Source of the DNA: Nesterenkonia sp. E16_10
GTDB taxonomy: Bacteria; Actinomycetota; Actinomycetes; Actinomycetales; Micrococcaceae
Direction: 5' to 3'
Assembly (NCBI RefSeq): GCF_017347085.1
Contig: NZ_JADPSA010000042.1
Location: forward strand, 62,001-126,000
Length of the DNA stretch: 64,000 nt
The position numbers and the translations under genes are program-made. Positions 8,571 through 16,512 of this stretch are shown in pieces; within the stretch, counting starts at the first letter, position 1; each line of letters starts with the position of its first letter. The notes beneath the pieces were generated by a model. It made no database searches and was not told where the DNA came from. It saw only the letters and a program-made list of their open reading frames with translations.

Positions 8571-9674
8571 ATGACCATGAGCTTCAGCCACCAGACCCTG
8601 GGTCAGCGGGTCTGCTTCGGCGCCGGAAACCTGACCACCGATGTGCGCGGCGAGACGAAGCGTCTCGGCGCCCAACAGATCCTGCTGATCGCCTCCGGCA
8701 GTGCGCAGCGCGCGGCCGATGAGCTCCATGCCACGCTGCGCATCGCCCACCGGCTCGACGGCGCCCGGCAGCACGTCCCGGTGGAAGAGGTGGAGCTGGC
8801 CTGTGATGCCGCGACCCAGGCCGAGGCGGATCTGATCCTGTGCGTGGGCGGGGGCTCCGCCATCGGGCTCGGCAAGGCCGTCGCCCTGAAGACCCGGGTC
8901 CCGATCCTGGCGGTGCCCACCACCTACGCGGGCTCGGAGGCGACCAATGTCTGGGGCGTCACCGAGGCCGGTGCCAAGGCCACCGGAGCCGACGACGTGG
9001 TCCTGCCGAGAACCGTGGTCTACGACGCCGAGCTGGTGCGTGACCTTCCGGCCGAGCTGGCCAGCGCCTCGGGGATGAATGCGCTGGCCCACTGCATCGA
9101 CTCCTTCTGGGCTCCCCATGCGGATCCGCTGAACCGCCTGGCGGCGGAGGAAGCCATCCGGGCCCTGAGCCGGGGGATGGCACAGTCCGCCGCGGCCCCG
9201 AGCCGCAGCCTCGAAGCGAGCCAGCAGCTGCAGTACGGCGCCTATCTCGCCGCCACGGCCTTCGCCTCGGCCGGCTCGGGTCTGCACCACAAGATCTGCC
9301 ATGTGCTGGGCGGATCCTTCGGCCTGCCGCACGCGCAGACCCACGCCGTGATGCTGCCCCATGTGCTCGCCTTCAATCTGGGGTCAGCCCCGGAGGCCGG
9401 GGAGCGCATCGCGGCGGCGCTGGGAGCCGCAGACCCGCTCGAGGGGCTCACCGGGCTGCGCGCCCAGATCGGAGCCCCGCACGCGCTGCGCGACCACGGA
9501 CTCAAGGAGGCGGACCTCGAGCGCGCCGCAGAGCTGATCCTCGGCGTCGTCCCGGCCAGCAACCCGCGCGAGATGACCCTCGAGGACGCCGCTCAGCTGA
9601 TCCGCGCCGCATGGGCCGGCGGTGACCCCGCCACAGATCTCTTCAGTCACAGATCGCAGCAGTCACTTCTATAG
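8571..9674 (+). CDS. Maleylacetate reductase (iron-containing alcohol dehydrogenase family)
   Basis: 367 residues; ATG 8571 follows AGAGGAGAGG. Reduces maleylacetate to 3-oxoadipate with NAD(P)H, the step after ring cleavage of hydroxyquinol or chlorohydroquinones. Seen: FGAGNLTTDV at the N terminus, nucleotide loop CVGGGSAIGLGKAVAL, AVPTTYAGSEATNVWGVTE, the metal/active-site ASGMNALAHCIDSFWAPHADP, and GSGLHHKICHVLGGSFGLPHAQTHAVMLPHVLAFN, which in this subfamily replaces the classical iron ligands. First gene of an operon with a PcpA/MhqO-type dioxygenase (12-nt gap) and an MhqD-like hydrolase, which strongly supports the call over a generic alcohol dehydrogenase. Confidence 0.9.
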   Translation: MTMSFSHQTLGQRVCFGAGNLTTDVRGETKRLGAQQILLIASGSAQRAADELHATLRIAHRLDGARQHVPVEEVELACDAATQAEADLILCVGGGSAIGLGKAVALKTRVPILAVPTTYAGSEATNVWGVTEAGAKATGADDVVLPRTVVYDAELVRDLPAELASASGMNALAHCIDSFWAPHADPLNRLAAEEAIRALSRGMAQSAAAPSRSLEASQQLQYGAYLAATAFASAGSGLHHKICHVLGGSFGLPHAQTHAVMLPHVLAFNLGSAPEAGERIAAALGAADPLEGLTGLRAQIGAPHALRDHGLKEADLERAAELILGVVPASNPREMTLEDAAQLIRAAWAGGDPATDLFSHRSQQSLL

Positions 9675-9686
9675 AAGGGCACCATC

Positions 9687-10646
9687 ATGACGTATCTGCT
9701 CGGCTCCCACCACGTGACGCTCTCCGTGGGCAAGGCCCAGGAGGACGTGGACTTCCACACCAAGGTCTTGGGCATGCGGTTCATCAAGAAGACCGTGCTC
9801 TACGACGGCTCCATCCCGATCTATCACCTCTACTATTCCAACGCCAACGGTGATCCCTCCGCCGTGGTCACCACGTTCCCCTGGGCGCAGCAGGGCCGCT
9901 TCGGCACCCGGGGCACCAACCAGGCCCGCGAGGTGATGCTCGCGGTGCCTGCCGGCTCACTGGACTTCTGGGCGCAGCGACTGGGCTCGATGCAGATCGA
10001 GCATCAGCAGTCGGAGCTCTTCGGCGAACGACGCCTGGCGTTCAACCACCCCTGCGGACTCGAGTACGTGCTGGTGGGCGTGCACGGGGACACCCGGGTG
10101 GGACACCCCGGTCATGGGGTACCGCCGGAGCACGCGGTGCATGGGATCTACGGGATGGGCATCCACGTCTACGACCAGGACCGGATGGTCGACTTCGCCA
10201 AGGACGTGTTCTTCCTCGGCGGGGAGATCGCCGAAGCCGGCGACGTGGCTCGGTTCAAGGTCGGCTCCGATGAGTTCGGCAACTGGGTCCAGCTGCGCGG
10301 CAACCGCACCGATGACCAGGGCACCTGGCGCTTCGCCGCGGGCACCTACCACCACTTCGCCTGGAACTTCGACACCCTGGAGAACCAGGAGGCCTCGAAG
10401 TTCGAGATCGAGGGTGCCGGCTACACCGACATCTCCGAGCTGAAGGACCGCACCTACTTCAAATCCCACTATGTGCGCACCCCCGGCGGGGCGCTGTTCG
10501 AGCTCGCGGTGACCCACGCCGACGGCGGCTGGGACTGCGACGAGTCCCCCGAAGAGCTCGGCCAGAAATTCATGCTGCCTCCGCAGTTCGAGCACGAGCG
10601 CGAGCACATCATGTCCCAGCTCGAACCGCTGAGCGTGGACGACTGA
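9687..10646 (+). CDS. mhqO: Ring-cleaving hydroquinone dioxygenase, VOC superfamily (PcpA/LinE/MhqO type)
   Basis: 319 residues made of two glyoxalase/VOC modules. Likely Fe(II) ligands are His9 (SHHVTLSV), His223 (TYHHFAWNF) and Glu272 (GALFELAV), near the published PcpA positions 11, 227 and 276. PcpA and LinE split (chloro)hydroquinones to acyl chlorides or maleylacetate; Bacillus MhqO handles methylhydroquinone and quinone stress. Being directly after maleylacetate reductase points to catabolism of a hydroquinone rather than to detoxification alone. RBS AGAAGGG. The gene is coupled to the hydrolase 6 nt downstream. Symbol by family resemblance only. Confidence 0.85.
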   Translation: MTYLLGSHHVTLSVGKAQEDVDFHTKVLGMRFIKKTVLYDGSIPIYHLYYSNANGDPSAVVTTFPWAQQGRFGTRGTNQAREVMLAVPAGSLDFWAQRLGSMQIEHQQSELFGERRLAFNHPCGLEYVLVGVHGDTRVGHPGHGVPPEHAVHGIYGMGIHVYDQDRMVDFAKDVFFLGGEIAEAGDVARFKVGSDEFGNWVQLRGNRTDDQGTWRFAAGTYHHFAWNFDTLENQEASKFEIEGAGYTDISELKDRTYFKSHYVRTPGGALFELAVTHADGGWDCDESPEELGQKFMLPPQFEHEREHIMSQLEPLSVDD

Positions 10647-10652
10647 TCCGCC

Positions 10653-11300
10653 GTGCCCACCCATGACCAGCTTGCTCTGGTGCACCACGGTGTCGCCGCC
10701 GAGGACGCCCGCATCGTGGTGTACGGGGTCCACGGTCGCACCCAGAGTCCCCAGTTCTTCATCGACCTCGCCGCACGCCTGGAGCTGGAGGGGGTCTGCT
10801 GGTGGCTGCCCGCCGCAGCCGACCACTCCTGGTATCCGGGGAAGTTCATGGAACAGCTGGAGGCCAACCAGCCGCAGCTGGACCAGGCGCTGGGGGTGAT
10901 ACAGGACCAGCTCTCCCAGCTGCTCCAGGCGCGCGACGCCGGAGGCGCCCCGGTGGTCGTCTTCGGCTTCTCCCAGGGTGCGTGCCTGCTGGCCGAGCAC
11001 CTGCTGGTCTCACAGCCCGGGGTCGACGGCGCCCTGCTGCACACCGGCGGCTACCTGGGCCCGAGGCCGCGCAGCTTCGCTCCGGCGCCCGACCCTGGGC
11101 TCAGCGGACTCGCGGTGGAGCTGTTCTGCGCCGACGAGGACCCCTGGGTGCCGCTGCACCGGGTCAAGGACACCGCCGCGGCGTTCGAGGGTCTGGCCGG
11201 AGTGACCACGCTGAGCGTGTACCGCGACGAAGAGCATCACATCACCGAGGACGCAGCCGCCCGGATCCGCGAGTACCTCACCCGGCGCGCCCGGGCCTGA
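10653..11300 (+). CDS. mhqD: MhqD-like alpha/beta hydrolase (phospholipase/carboxylesterase family)
   Basis: 215 residues from GTG 10653, 6 nt after the dioxygenase stop. Nucleophile Ser107 lies in GFSQGACL; Asp follows in FCADEDPWVP and His in RDEEHHITED, the usual triad of the YpfH/MhqD esterase group. In Bacillus mhqO and mhqD form an operon induced by hydroquinones. Here it may hydrolyse a ring-cleavage ester, acyl chloride or lactone; the substrate is not known. No good Shine-Dalgarno is seen, so translation probably depends on the preceding gene. Confidence 0.8.
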   Translation: MPTHDQLALVHHGVAAEDARIVVYGVHGRTQSPQFFIDLAARLELEGVCWWLPAAADHSWYPGKFMEQLEANQPQLDQALGVIQDQLSQLLQARDAGGAPVVVFGFSQGACLLAEHLLVSQPGVDGALLHTGGYLGPRPRSFAPAPDPGLSGLAVELFCADEDPWVPLHRVKDTAAAFEGLAGVTTLSVYRDEEHHITEDAAARIREYLTRRARA

Positions 11301-11331
11301 GCCCGCGGGTTCCTGGTGCCTCGGCGGGCTC
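11299..11331. terminator. Convergent terminator hairpin GAGCCCGC/GCGGGCTC
   Basis: 8-bp arms at 11299-11306 and 11324-11331, 17-nt loop, overlapping the stop codons of both convergent genes. Confidence 0.55.
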
Positions 11332-12310
11332 AGCGCAGCTCGTGCGCCAACCGCTGGATCGCCGCCGGGCCCACCAGGTCCCCGGAGAGCAGCGGCAGCC
11401 TGTCCACCGGCACCCCGGGCATCAGCTCGGTCAGGGAATCAAGGTGCCGCTGCTCCTGGGCTCGGCGCTGCGCCAGGTACTCCCCGGCGTCGGTGGGGGA
11501 GAGCCGATTGACCACCAGCCCACCGACCTCCACGCCGGCCTCGCGCAGCTGGGCGCAGAGCGCCACCGATTCCAGGACCGGCAGCCGCTCGGGGGTCAGG
11601 ACGATCACGAAGCTGCAGGTCTTCGGGTCGGAGAGGACCTCGCGCATCATCTCAAACCGCGCCTTCCGCCGGGTCAGCACCTGACGGATCCGCTGGTCGC
11701 GGTTGCTCGGAGAGGTCTTGGCGGGGTCGTCCTCACCGTCGAGGACCCGCACCGCGGCCCCGAAGCGCTCGGCCTTGCTGCGCCGGGTCAGCAGCCCCGA
11801 CATCCAGGTGGACATGATCTCCGGAAGCGCCATCAGCCGGGCGGTATGCCCGGAGGGCGCGGTGTCGAACACGATCAGGTCGTGGGAGTCCAGGCCGTAT
11901 TCGATCAGCACCGCGATCCGTTCCAGGATGGCTGACTCATGGGTGCCCGGTGACTGGGCGGAGAGCTTCAGGTGCGCGGCGACCTGGGGGTGGAGGTGCT
12001 CGGGCATGAAATCGCGCAGGTTGGCTCCGACCTCGGCGAGATGTTCATCGATGGTGCGCTGCGGGTCGATCTCGATGCCGCGCAGGACTCCGCCGGAGCA
12101 CTCGCTGCGGTAGAGCTCCACCGGGTCATCGCCCACGGTCTGGTCCCACAGGTGGCCCAGGTTGTGCGCGGGGTCGGTGGAGACCAGCAGCACCCGTCGG
12201 CCGGCGGCCGCCTGGTGCAGCGCCACGGCCGAGGCGGTGGCCGTCTTGCCCACCCCGCCCTTGCCGCCGAGGAACAGCACCCGGCGTCGTTCAATCAGGT
12301 CCAGCAGCAT
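11330..12310 (-). CDS. ArsA/GET3-family anion-transport ATPase
   Basis: 326 residues, single ATPase domain. Deviant Walker [13 protein letters not shown] (about 15-26), switch [13 protein letters not shown] and [16 protein letters not shown] are all present. ATG 12310 has AAAGGA upstream. It directly follows a cory-CC-star gene, an arrangement known from other actinobacteria, where the pair's role is unknown. No arsB or arsR is nearby, and the Cys triad of true arsenite ArsA proteins is not evident. Membrane-protein targeting or anion-coupled transport are both possible. Confidence 0.85.
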   Translation of the reverse strand: MLLDLIERRRVLFLGGKGGVGKTATASAVALHQAAAGRRVLLVSTDPAHNLGHLWDQTVGDDPVELYRSECSGGVLRGIEIDPQRTIDEHLAEVGANLRDFMPEHLHPQVAAHLKLSAQSPGTHESAILERIAVLIEYGLDSHDLIVFDTAPSGHTARLMALPEIMSTWMSGLLTRRSKAERFGAAVRVLDGEDDPAKTSPSNRDQRIRQVLTRRKARFEMMREVLSDPKTCSFVIVLTPERLPVLESVALCAQLREAGVEVGGLVVNRLSPTDAGEYLAQRRAQEQRHLDSLTELMPGVPVDRLPLLSGDLVGPAAIQRLAHELR

Positions 12311-12325
12311 CGGTACCGAGTCCTT

Positions 12326-12682
12326 TCAGCAGCAGCCGAGTCCGTCCATCGGGGAGCGCTCCAGCCCCTGACGGGTGTGCCATTCATGCATCCGGTCGAG
12401 CATCTCGGGCAGCAGCTCCAGGGTCATCCCGGAGGCGGGGTTCGGCAGGCCCAGCGCCTCGGAGAGCACCAGCATCATGAACAGGTCCTCCTCGTCGCGC
12501 TTGGCGCGGGCGAAGACCCGGCGATAGGGGGCGACGTAGAACTCATGGAGCCCGGCGTTGAATCGCTTCCACAGGCTCGCCGACTCGCCGACCCTGGCCC
12601 CAGAGGAGCTGGGATCCCGTGGTCGCTGGTGCTGTGGTCGCGGATCCTGCGGAGGAGGGTCCTGCCCGGCTGAGCTTGAGAC
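12326..12682 (-). CDS. cory-CC-star protein with no canonical start codon
   Basis: The frame ends in GLGCC and stop, the hallmark of the family. Conserved EFYVAPYRR, DEEDLFMMLVLSEALGLPNPAS, TLELLPEMLDRMHEWH and ERSPMDG all read in one frame. The frame is open back to the TGA at 12712-12710, but no ATG, GTG or TTG occurs upstream of the conserved core. An ideal ribosome site (AAAGGGG) stands 6 nt before a GTC codon at 12682-12680, exactly where GTG would be expected. Either GTC replaces GTG, or there is a base error or frameshift. About 118 residues. Same operon as ArsA, 15-nt gap. Confidence 0.75.
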   Translation of the reverse strand, partial: VSSSAGQDPPPQDPRPQHQRPRDPSSSGARVGESASLWKRFNAGLHEFYVAPYRRVFARAKRDEEDLFMMLVLSEALGLPNPASGMTLELLPEMLDRMHEWHTRQGLERSPMDGLGCC

Positions 12683-12766
12683 GGTGTTCCCCTTTCCCGC
12701 ATGAACCGGTCATCTCGTGTGAGGCACCTCATGCTACGCCAGAGCGGTCAGCCGGTGCTGAAATCC

Positions 12767-12795
12767 TTGACGCGGGAAGCCGCCAGGGTGACACT
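12767..12795 (+). promoter_or_regulatory. Promoter of doxX
   Basis: TTGACG at 12767-12772 and GACACT at 12790-12795, spacer 17 nt. The operator palindrome begins 9 nt after the -10 box. Confidence 0.5.
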
Positions 12796-12804
12796 GGACT
12801 CCAT

Positions 12805-12818
12805 CGGACACGCGTCCG
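12805..12818. promoter_or_regulatory. Operator box 2: CGGAC-ACGC-GTCCG
   Basis: Same 5-bp arms and 4-nt spacing as box 1, between the doxX -10 box and its start codon, the same geometry as at 8496. Confidence 0.65.
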
Positions 12819-12835
12819 CATGATGAAAGGTGATC

Positions 12836-13357
12836 ATGGACATCGGTCTGCTGCTGTTGCGCCTGGTGCTGGCGCTGATCCTCTTCACCCATGCCGCCCA
12901 GAAGCTCACCGGCTGGTTCGGCGGCAACGGGCTGCGCCGCCAGGGGGAGATCTTCGCCTCCCTGGGCCTGCATCCGGGCCGCGGAATGGTCCTGGCGGCG
13001 GGCCTCTCCGAGCTCATCGCCGGCGGCCTGCTGCTGCTGGGACTGCTCACTCCGGTCGGGGCGCTGCTCGCGACCGCGACCATGCTGGTGGCCGGGGTGA
13101 CCCTGCAGCTGAACTCCGGGAACTTCTGGAACGTCGCGGGAGGCGGGGAGTACCCCTACGTGCTGGCCGCGGCCGCCGCCGTGCTGGGATTCACCGGGGC
13201 CGGAGCCTATTCGCTGGACGCCGCGCTGAACGGAGCCGCGTGGGCCACGCTGGTCCAGGAGCCCGCCGCCTGGGTGGGCATCCTGGTGGTGCTCGCGGCG
13301 CTGGCGGGGGCGACGCCCTTTGCTCTGGTGGTCCGCCGCGCCGCCGGCGCCCGCTGA
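12836..13357 (+). CDS. DoxX-family membrane protein
   Basis: 173 residues, four or five membrane segments. ATG 12836 is preferred over the in-frame GTG at 12830 because AAAGG lies 5 nt before it. Typical DoxX pieces are LLLRLVLALILFTHAAQKLTGWFGG, GLxPGRGMVLAAGLSELIAGGLLLLGLLTP and GEYPYVLAAAAAVLGFTGAGAYSLDA. DoxX proteins often accompany quinone or thiosulfate chemistry, and one role is in membrane detoxification of oxidants. It shares an operator with the hydroquinone operon, suggesting a part in the same response. Confidence 0.85.
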   Translation: MDIGLLLLRLVLALILFTHAAQKLTGWFGGNGLRRQGEIFASLGLHPGRGMVLAAGLSELIAGGLLLLGLLTPVGALLATATMLVAGVTLQLNSGNFWNVAGGGEYPYVLAAAAAVLGFTGAGAYSLDAALNGAAWATLVQEPAAWVGILVVLAALAGATPFALVVRRAAGAR

Positions 13358-13367
13358 CCCGCGGGCC

Positions 13368-13435
13368 GGCAGCACCGCACGGCTGGCAACACCGCACGGC
13401 TGGCAACACCGCACGGCTGGCAACACCGCACGGCG
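13368..13435. repeat. Four tandem copies of a 17-bp unit
   Basis: Units at 13368-13384, 13385-13401, 13402-13418 and 13419-13435 (core GGCAACACCGCACGGCT, one or two changes in the outer copies). It lies between convergent doxX and the amidohydrolase. Confidence 0.85.
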
Positions 13436-13477
13436 GGCCGCACCGCCACCGCCACCGCAGCCCGCCGCACCGCCGGC

Positions 13478-14968
13478 TCAGGCCTCCGGGCCTCTGCCCT
13501 GGGCGGTGTGGGTCTTCTCGGTGCGGTATTCGGTGTAGGTGTACGGGTTGTCCAGGATCTTGGTCTCCGGGACGTCGGGGCTCATGCCGGCCTCCCACTC
13601 AGCCTGTCCCAGCTCGGAGGCGATGTGATCCACCGTCGCCTCCACGGTGCGGCGCACCTTGGCCAGGTCCACGTCCACCAGCTTGTGCTGATGCTTCACG
13701 ATCCGGCCGTTGACCATCACGGTGTGCACATCCCCGCGCTGAGCCTGAAAGACCACGTGGCCGTGCGGGTTCAGGATCGGGAACATCGCCGGGGAGTCGT
13801 CGTTCTTGATCAGCACGATGTCGGCCTTCTTGCCGACCTCCAGGGAGCCGATGGACTTCTCCATCCCGAGCGCCTCGGCGCCGCCATGGGTGGCCCAGCC
13901 GACCACCTGGTCGGCGCGCAGGCCCAGGTTGGTGCAGGTCTCTCCGGTGGCGTGATGCTCGAAGTGCTCGCGCGCCCTGTCCGAGCTGAGCGTGGAACGC
14001 ATCGCTGCGAACGGATCTGCGCTCCACCAGACCGAGGTGTCCACCGAGAGTGAGACCGGGATCCCGTGCCTGCGCAGCTGCCAGGACGAGGGATAGCCCT
14101 GCCCGCAGCTGGACTCGGACTCCGCCGAGACCGAGGCCGAACCTCCGGTGGCGGCGATGCGCTGATAGGAGTCCTGGTTCAGCGTCGCGGCGTGGACGTA
14201 GACGGTCTTCTCGTTCATGAATCCGTGCTCGTGCATGAGTCGGATGCCGTCGTCGTTGGTCGCGCCCCAGACCCCGGCGTGGGTGGTGACGCCTACGCCC
14301 AGGTCTCGGGCGACCTCGAAGGCCTTCTGCTCCGGGAACTCCGGGTCGCCGGTGACGTCGAAGGCCATCTGGAAGCCGAGCATGTCATCGCCGAGCTGGC
14401 CGCCCGAGCGCGGGATCCGGCGGTCCACGAAGTCGCGGAACTCACGCGAGGCGGACCATTCCCAGGGTCCTGCGTGGATGTTGCCATAGGCGAAGACGAA
14501 GCGGCCGGCGACCTCTTGGAGCGCGTCCACGGCCGCATCGGCGTGGTCCACGGTGGAGAGTCCGTGAGACCAGTCCACCGAGGTGGTGACCCCGGAGTCG
14601 ATGGCCTCCACCGCGGAGAGCAGGTTACCGGCGTAGATGTCCTCGGGGCGGAACCTCTTGCCGTGTTCGAGGTAGTTCCAGACGAAGTACTGGGTCAGCG
14701 TCCAGTCCGCGCCGTAGCCCCGCATGGCGGTCTGCCACATGTGCCGGTGCGTGTCGATGAAGCCTGGAGTGATCATCCCGCCCTCGGCGTCGATCACCTG
14801 GGCGTGCTCGGGTGCCTGGAGATCCGGGCCGATGGCCGCGATGGTGTCACCCAGGACCAGGACGTCGCCCCTGGTCAAGACGCTGTGCTGCTTGTCCATG
14901 GTCAGCACGATCCCGTTCTTGAACAGGACGGGCGCGCCGGTGCCATTGGATGCGGCTTCAGAACTCAT
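13478..14968 (-). CDS. Metal-dependent amidohydrolase/deaminase (TRZ/ATZ-like)
   Basis: 496 residues. ATG 14968 is chosen over ATG 14980 because GGAGG lies 6 nt before it. The fold is a TIM barrel with a small beta domain (LFKNGIVLTMD at the start, KADIVLIKNDD and VMVNGRIVKHQHKL at the end). Metal ligands: HRH in DTHRHMWQT, His in TTHAGVWG, His in YVHAATLN, Asp in SLSVDTS. Related enzymes deaminate or dechlorinate heteroaromatics, or open cyclic amides. It is divergent from the CaiB/dioxygenase operon and carries the same operator type, so it may feed that pathway. The substrate is unassigned. Confidence 0.85.
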   Translation of the reverse strand: MSSEAASNGTGAPVLFKNGIVLTMDKQHSVLTRGDVLVLGDTIAAIGPDLQAPEHAQVIDAEGGMITPGFIDTHRHMWQTAMRGYGADWTLTQYFVWNYLEHGKRFRPEDIYAGNLLSAVEAIDSGVTTSVDWSHGLSTVDHADAAVDALQEVAGRFVFAYGNIHAGPWEWSASREFRDFVDRRIPRSGGQLGDDMLGFQMAFDVTGDPEFPEQKAFEVARDLGVGVTTHAGVWGATNDDGIRLMHEHGFMNEKTVYVHAATLNQDSYQRIAATGGSASVSAESESSCGQGYPSSWQLRRHGIPVSLSVDTSVWWSADPFAAMRSTLSSDRAREHFEHHATGETCTNLGLRADQVVGWATHGGAEALGMEKSIGSLEVGKKADIVLIKNDDSPAMFPILNPHGHVVFQAQRGDVHTVMVNGRIVKHQHKLVDVDLAKVRRTVEATVDHIASELGQAEWEAGMSPDVPETKILDNPYTYTEYRTEKTHTAQGRGPEA

Positions 14969-15025
14969 GTCGGCCTCCATTGAAGATCTCTGTGATGGTG
15001 CTCACGATAGCGGCCGTTCGCACAG

Positions 15026-15039
15026 TGGACAAGGGTCCG
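15026..15039. promoter_or_regulatory. Operator box 3: TGGAC-AAGG-GTCCG
   Basis: One change from the CGGAC-N4-GTCCG palindrome. On the minus strand it lies between a TCGACA and a CACTGT box that could drive the amidohydrolase gene. Confidence 0.5.
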
Positions 15040-15103
15040 TTTACCTGTCGAGGTTGATCGCGAGGGGTTCATTCTAGGGACTTCCGGCCAGGTGGGCCTG
15101 GGG

Positions 15104-15133
15104 TTGACGGCCGCGCGCATGCGGTGTGAAACT
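15104..15133 (+). promoter_or_regulatory. Candidate promoter of the CaiB/LigAB operon
   Basis: TTGACG at 15104-15109 and GAAACT at 15128-15133, spacer 18 nt, 15 nt upstream of operator box 4. Confidence 0.4.
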
Positions 15134-15147
15134 GGTCACGAGATAAG

Positions 15148-15161
15148 CGGACGAGTGTCCG
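15148..15161. promoter_or_regulatory. Operator box 4: CGGAC-GAGT-GTCCG
   Basis: Perfect 5-bp arms with 4-nt spacing, upstream of the CoA-transferase start at 15223. Fourth member of the shared operator set. Confidence 0.65.
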
Positions 15162-15222
15162 TATGACGACGCATTCGGGCGTGACGTGGCCTGTGTGGGA
15201 CTCGCAGAAGGAGAACTCCGAG

Positions 15223-16512
15223 ATGAGCCAGCACCATCCAGAGGAGACCGGCGCCGGAGGTGCCCGGCCCGGAAGCGATGCCGGCGCACAGGCCGAGCAG
15301 GCGCATCGGGCCGGGCAGTCAGGCGGGAGCCTGCCGCTGGAGGGAATCCTGATCGCGGACTTCTCCCGGGTGCTCGCCGGTCCCTACGCCACCATGCTGC
15401 TCGCGGACCTCGGCGCCGAGGTGATCAAGGTCGAGGGCACCGGTGGAGACGACACCCGGACCTGGGTCCCGCCCCGGCGTCCGGACGGGGTCTCCACCTA
15501 CTACGCCTCGATCAATCGCAATAAGAAGTCGATCGTGCTGGACTTCAAGGACACCGAGGACCTCGCCGCCGCCCAGGCCCTGGCGCAGCGCGCCGACGTC
15601 GTGATCGAGAACTTCAAGCCCGGCGGACTCAAGAAGTTCGGCCTGGACTACGACTCGGTGGCCAAGGCCAACCCGCAGGTCATCTACTCCTCGATCACCG
15701 GCTTCGGCACCGAGGGTGAGGGGGCGAAGTACCCCGGCTATGACCTGATCGTCCAAGCCATGTCCGGGCTGATGAGCCTCACCGGCTCACCGGACGGCCC
15801 GCCCTACCGTGCTGGGATCAGCGTCTTCGATGTGATGGCCGGGCTGCATTCGACCATCGGCATCCTCGCCGCGCTGCGCCAGCGCGACCGCACCGGCGAG
15901 GGCGCCCACGTCGAGGCGTCCCTGATGGCCTCGGCCATGTCCGGGCTGGTGAACCAGACTCACGCCTACGTGGGCGGCGGCACCACCCCGATGCGGATGG
16001 GCAACGCCCACCCCTCGCTCTACCCCTATGAGGCCATGCCCACCGCCGACGACGACGTGATCATCGCGGCCGGCAACAACACCCAGTTCAGCAGGCTCTG
16101 CACGGTGCTGGGGATCCCAGAGATCGCCCAGGACGAGCGTTTCGCCGAGGTCGGAGACCGCACCGACCGCCGTGACGAGCTGCGCCCGATCCTGGAGGCC
16201 GAGCTGGCCAAGCACACCGCCCAGGAGCTCTTTGAGAAGCTCAACGACGTCGGGGTGCCCTGCGGACCGATCAACACCATCAAGCAGGGGGTCGAATACG
16301 CCGAGGCGCTGGGCCTGCGGCCGGTGGTGCAGGTGGGCACGGGAGACAGCGCCGTCCCCGGGGTCCGGCACCCGCTGAGCTTCAACACCATGACCCCGCG
16401 CTATGACCTGGCCCCGCCGGAGCTGGGGGAGCACACCGAGGAGATCAAGGCCTGGCTGAAGCAGCCGGCGCCCACGCGCAGCGGGCAGGGCCCCGCCGAG
16501 AGGACCCGATGA
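15223..16512 (+). CDS. CaiB/BaiF (type III) CoA-transferase
   Basis: 429 residues. ATG 15223 has GAAGGAGA upstream. Transfers CoA between carboxylic acids through an aspartyl-CoA adduct; the nucleophile should be Asp174 in KYPGYDLIVQAMSGLMSLTG. Also seen: DFSRVLAGPYATMLLADLGAEVIKVE near the N terminus, NRNKKSIVLDFK, and GVPCGPINTI. The first 35 residues are Ala/Gly/Glu-rich and probably disordered. It overlaps the next gene by 4 bp. Next to a citryl-CoA-lyase-like gene, it probably makes the CoA ester that the lyase splits. Confidence 0.9.
   Translation: MSQHHPEETGAGGARPGSDAGAQAEQAHRAGQSGGSLPLEGILIADFSRVLAGPYATMLLADLGAEVIKVEGTGGDDTRTWVPPRRPDGVSTYYASINRNKKSIVLDFKDTEDLAAAQALAQRADVVIENFKPGGLKKFGLDYDSVAKANPQVIYSSITGFGTEGEGAKYPGYDLIVQAMSGLMSLTGSPDGPPYRAGISVFDVMAGLHSTIGILAALRQRDRTGEGAHVEASLMASAMSGLVNQTHAYVGGGTTPMRMGNAHPSLYPYEAMPTADDDVIIAAGNNTQFSRLCTVLGIPEIAQDERFAEVGDRTDRRDELRPILEAELAKHTAQELFEKLNDVGVPCGPINTIKQGVEYAEALGLRPVVQVGTGDSAVPGVRHPLSFNTMTPRYDLAPPELGEHTEEIKAWLKQPAPTRSGQGPAERTR

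Noticed and set aside
6699-9362. 887-codon open frame on the minus strand
   Set aside because: It is antisense to the transporter and maleylacetate reductase genes, has His/Gly/Gln/Arg-rich low-complexity content and no domain; a by-product of high GC.
12475-12732. 85-codon minus-strand frame over the cory-CC-star gene
   Set aside because: Arg/Ser/Pro-rich and lacking conserved motifs, while the overlapping frame encodes the full cory-CC-star core.
13368-13435. Possible CRISPR
   Set aside because: The 17-bp units are directly adjacent with no spacers, and no cas gene is present.
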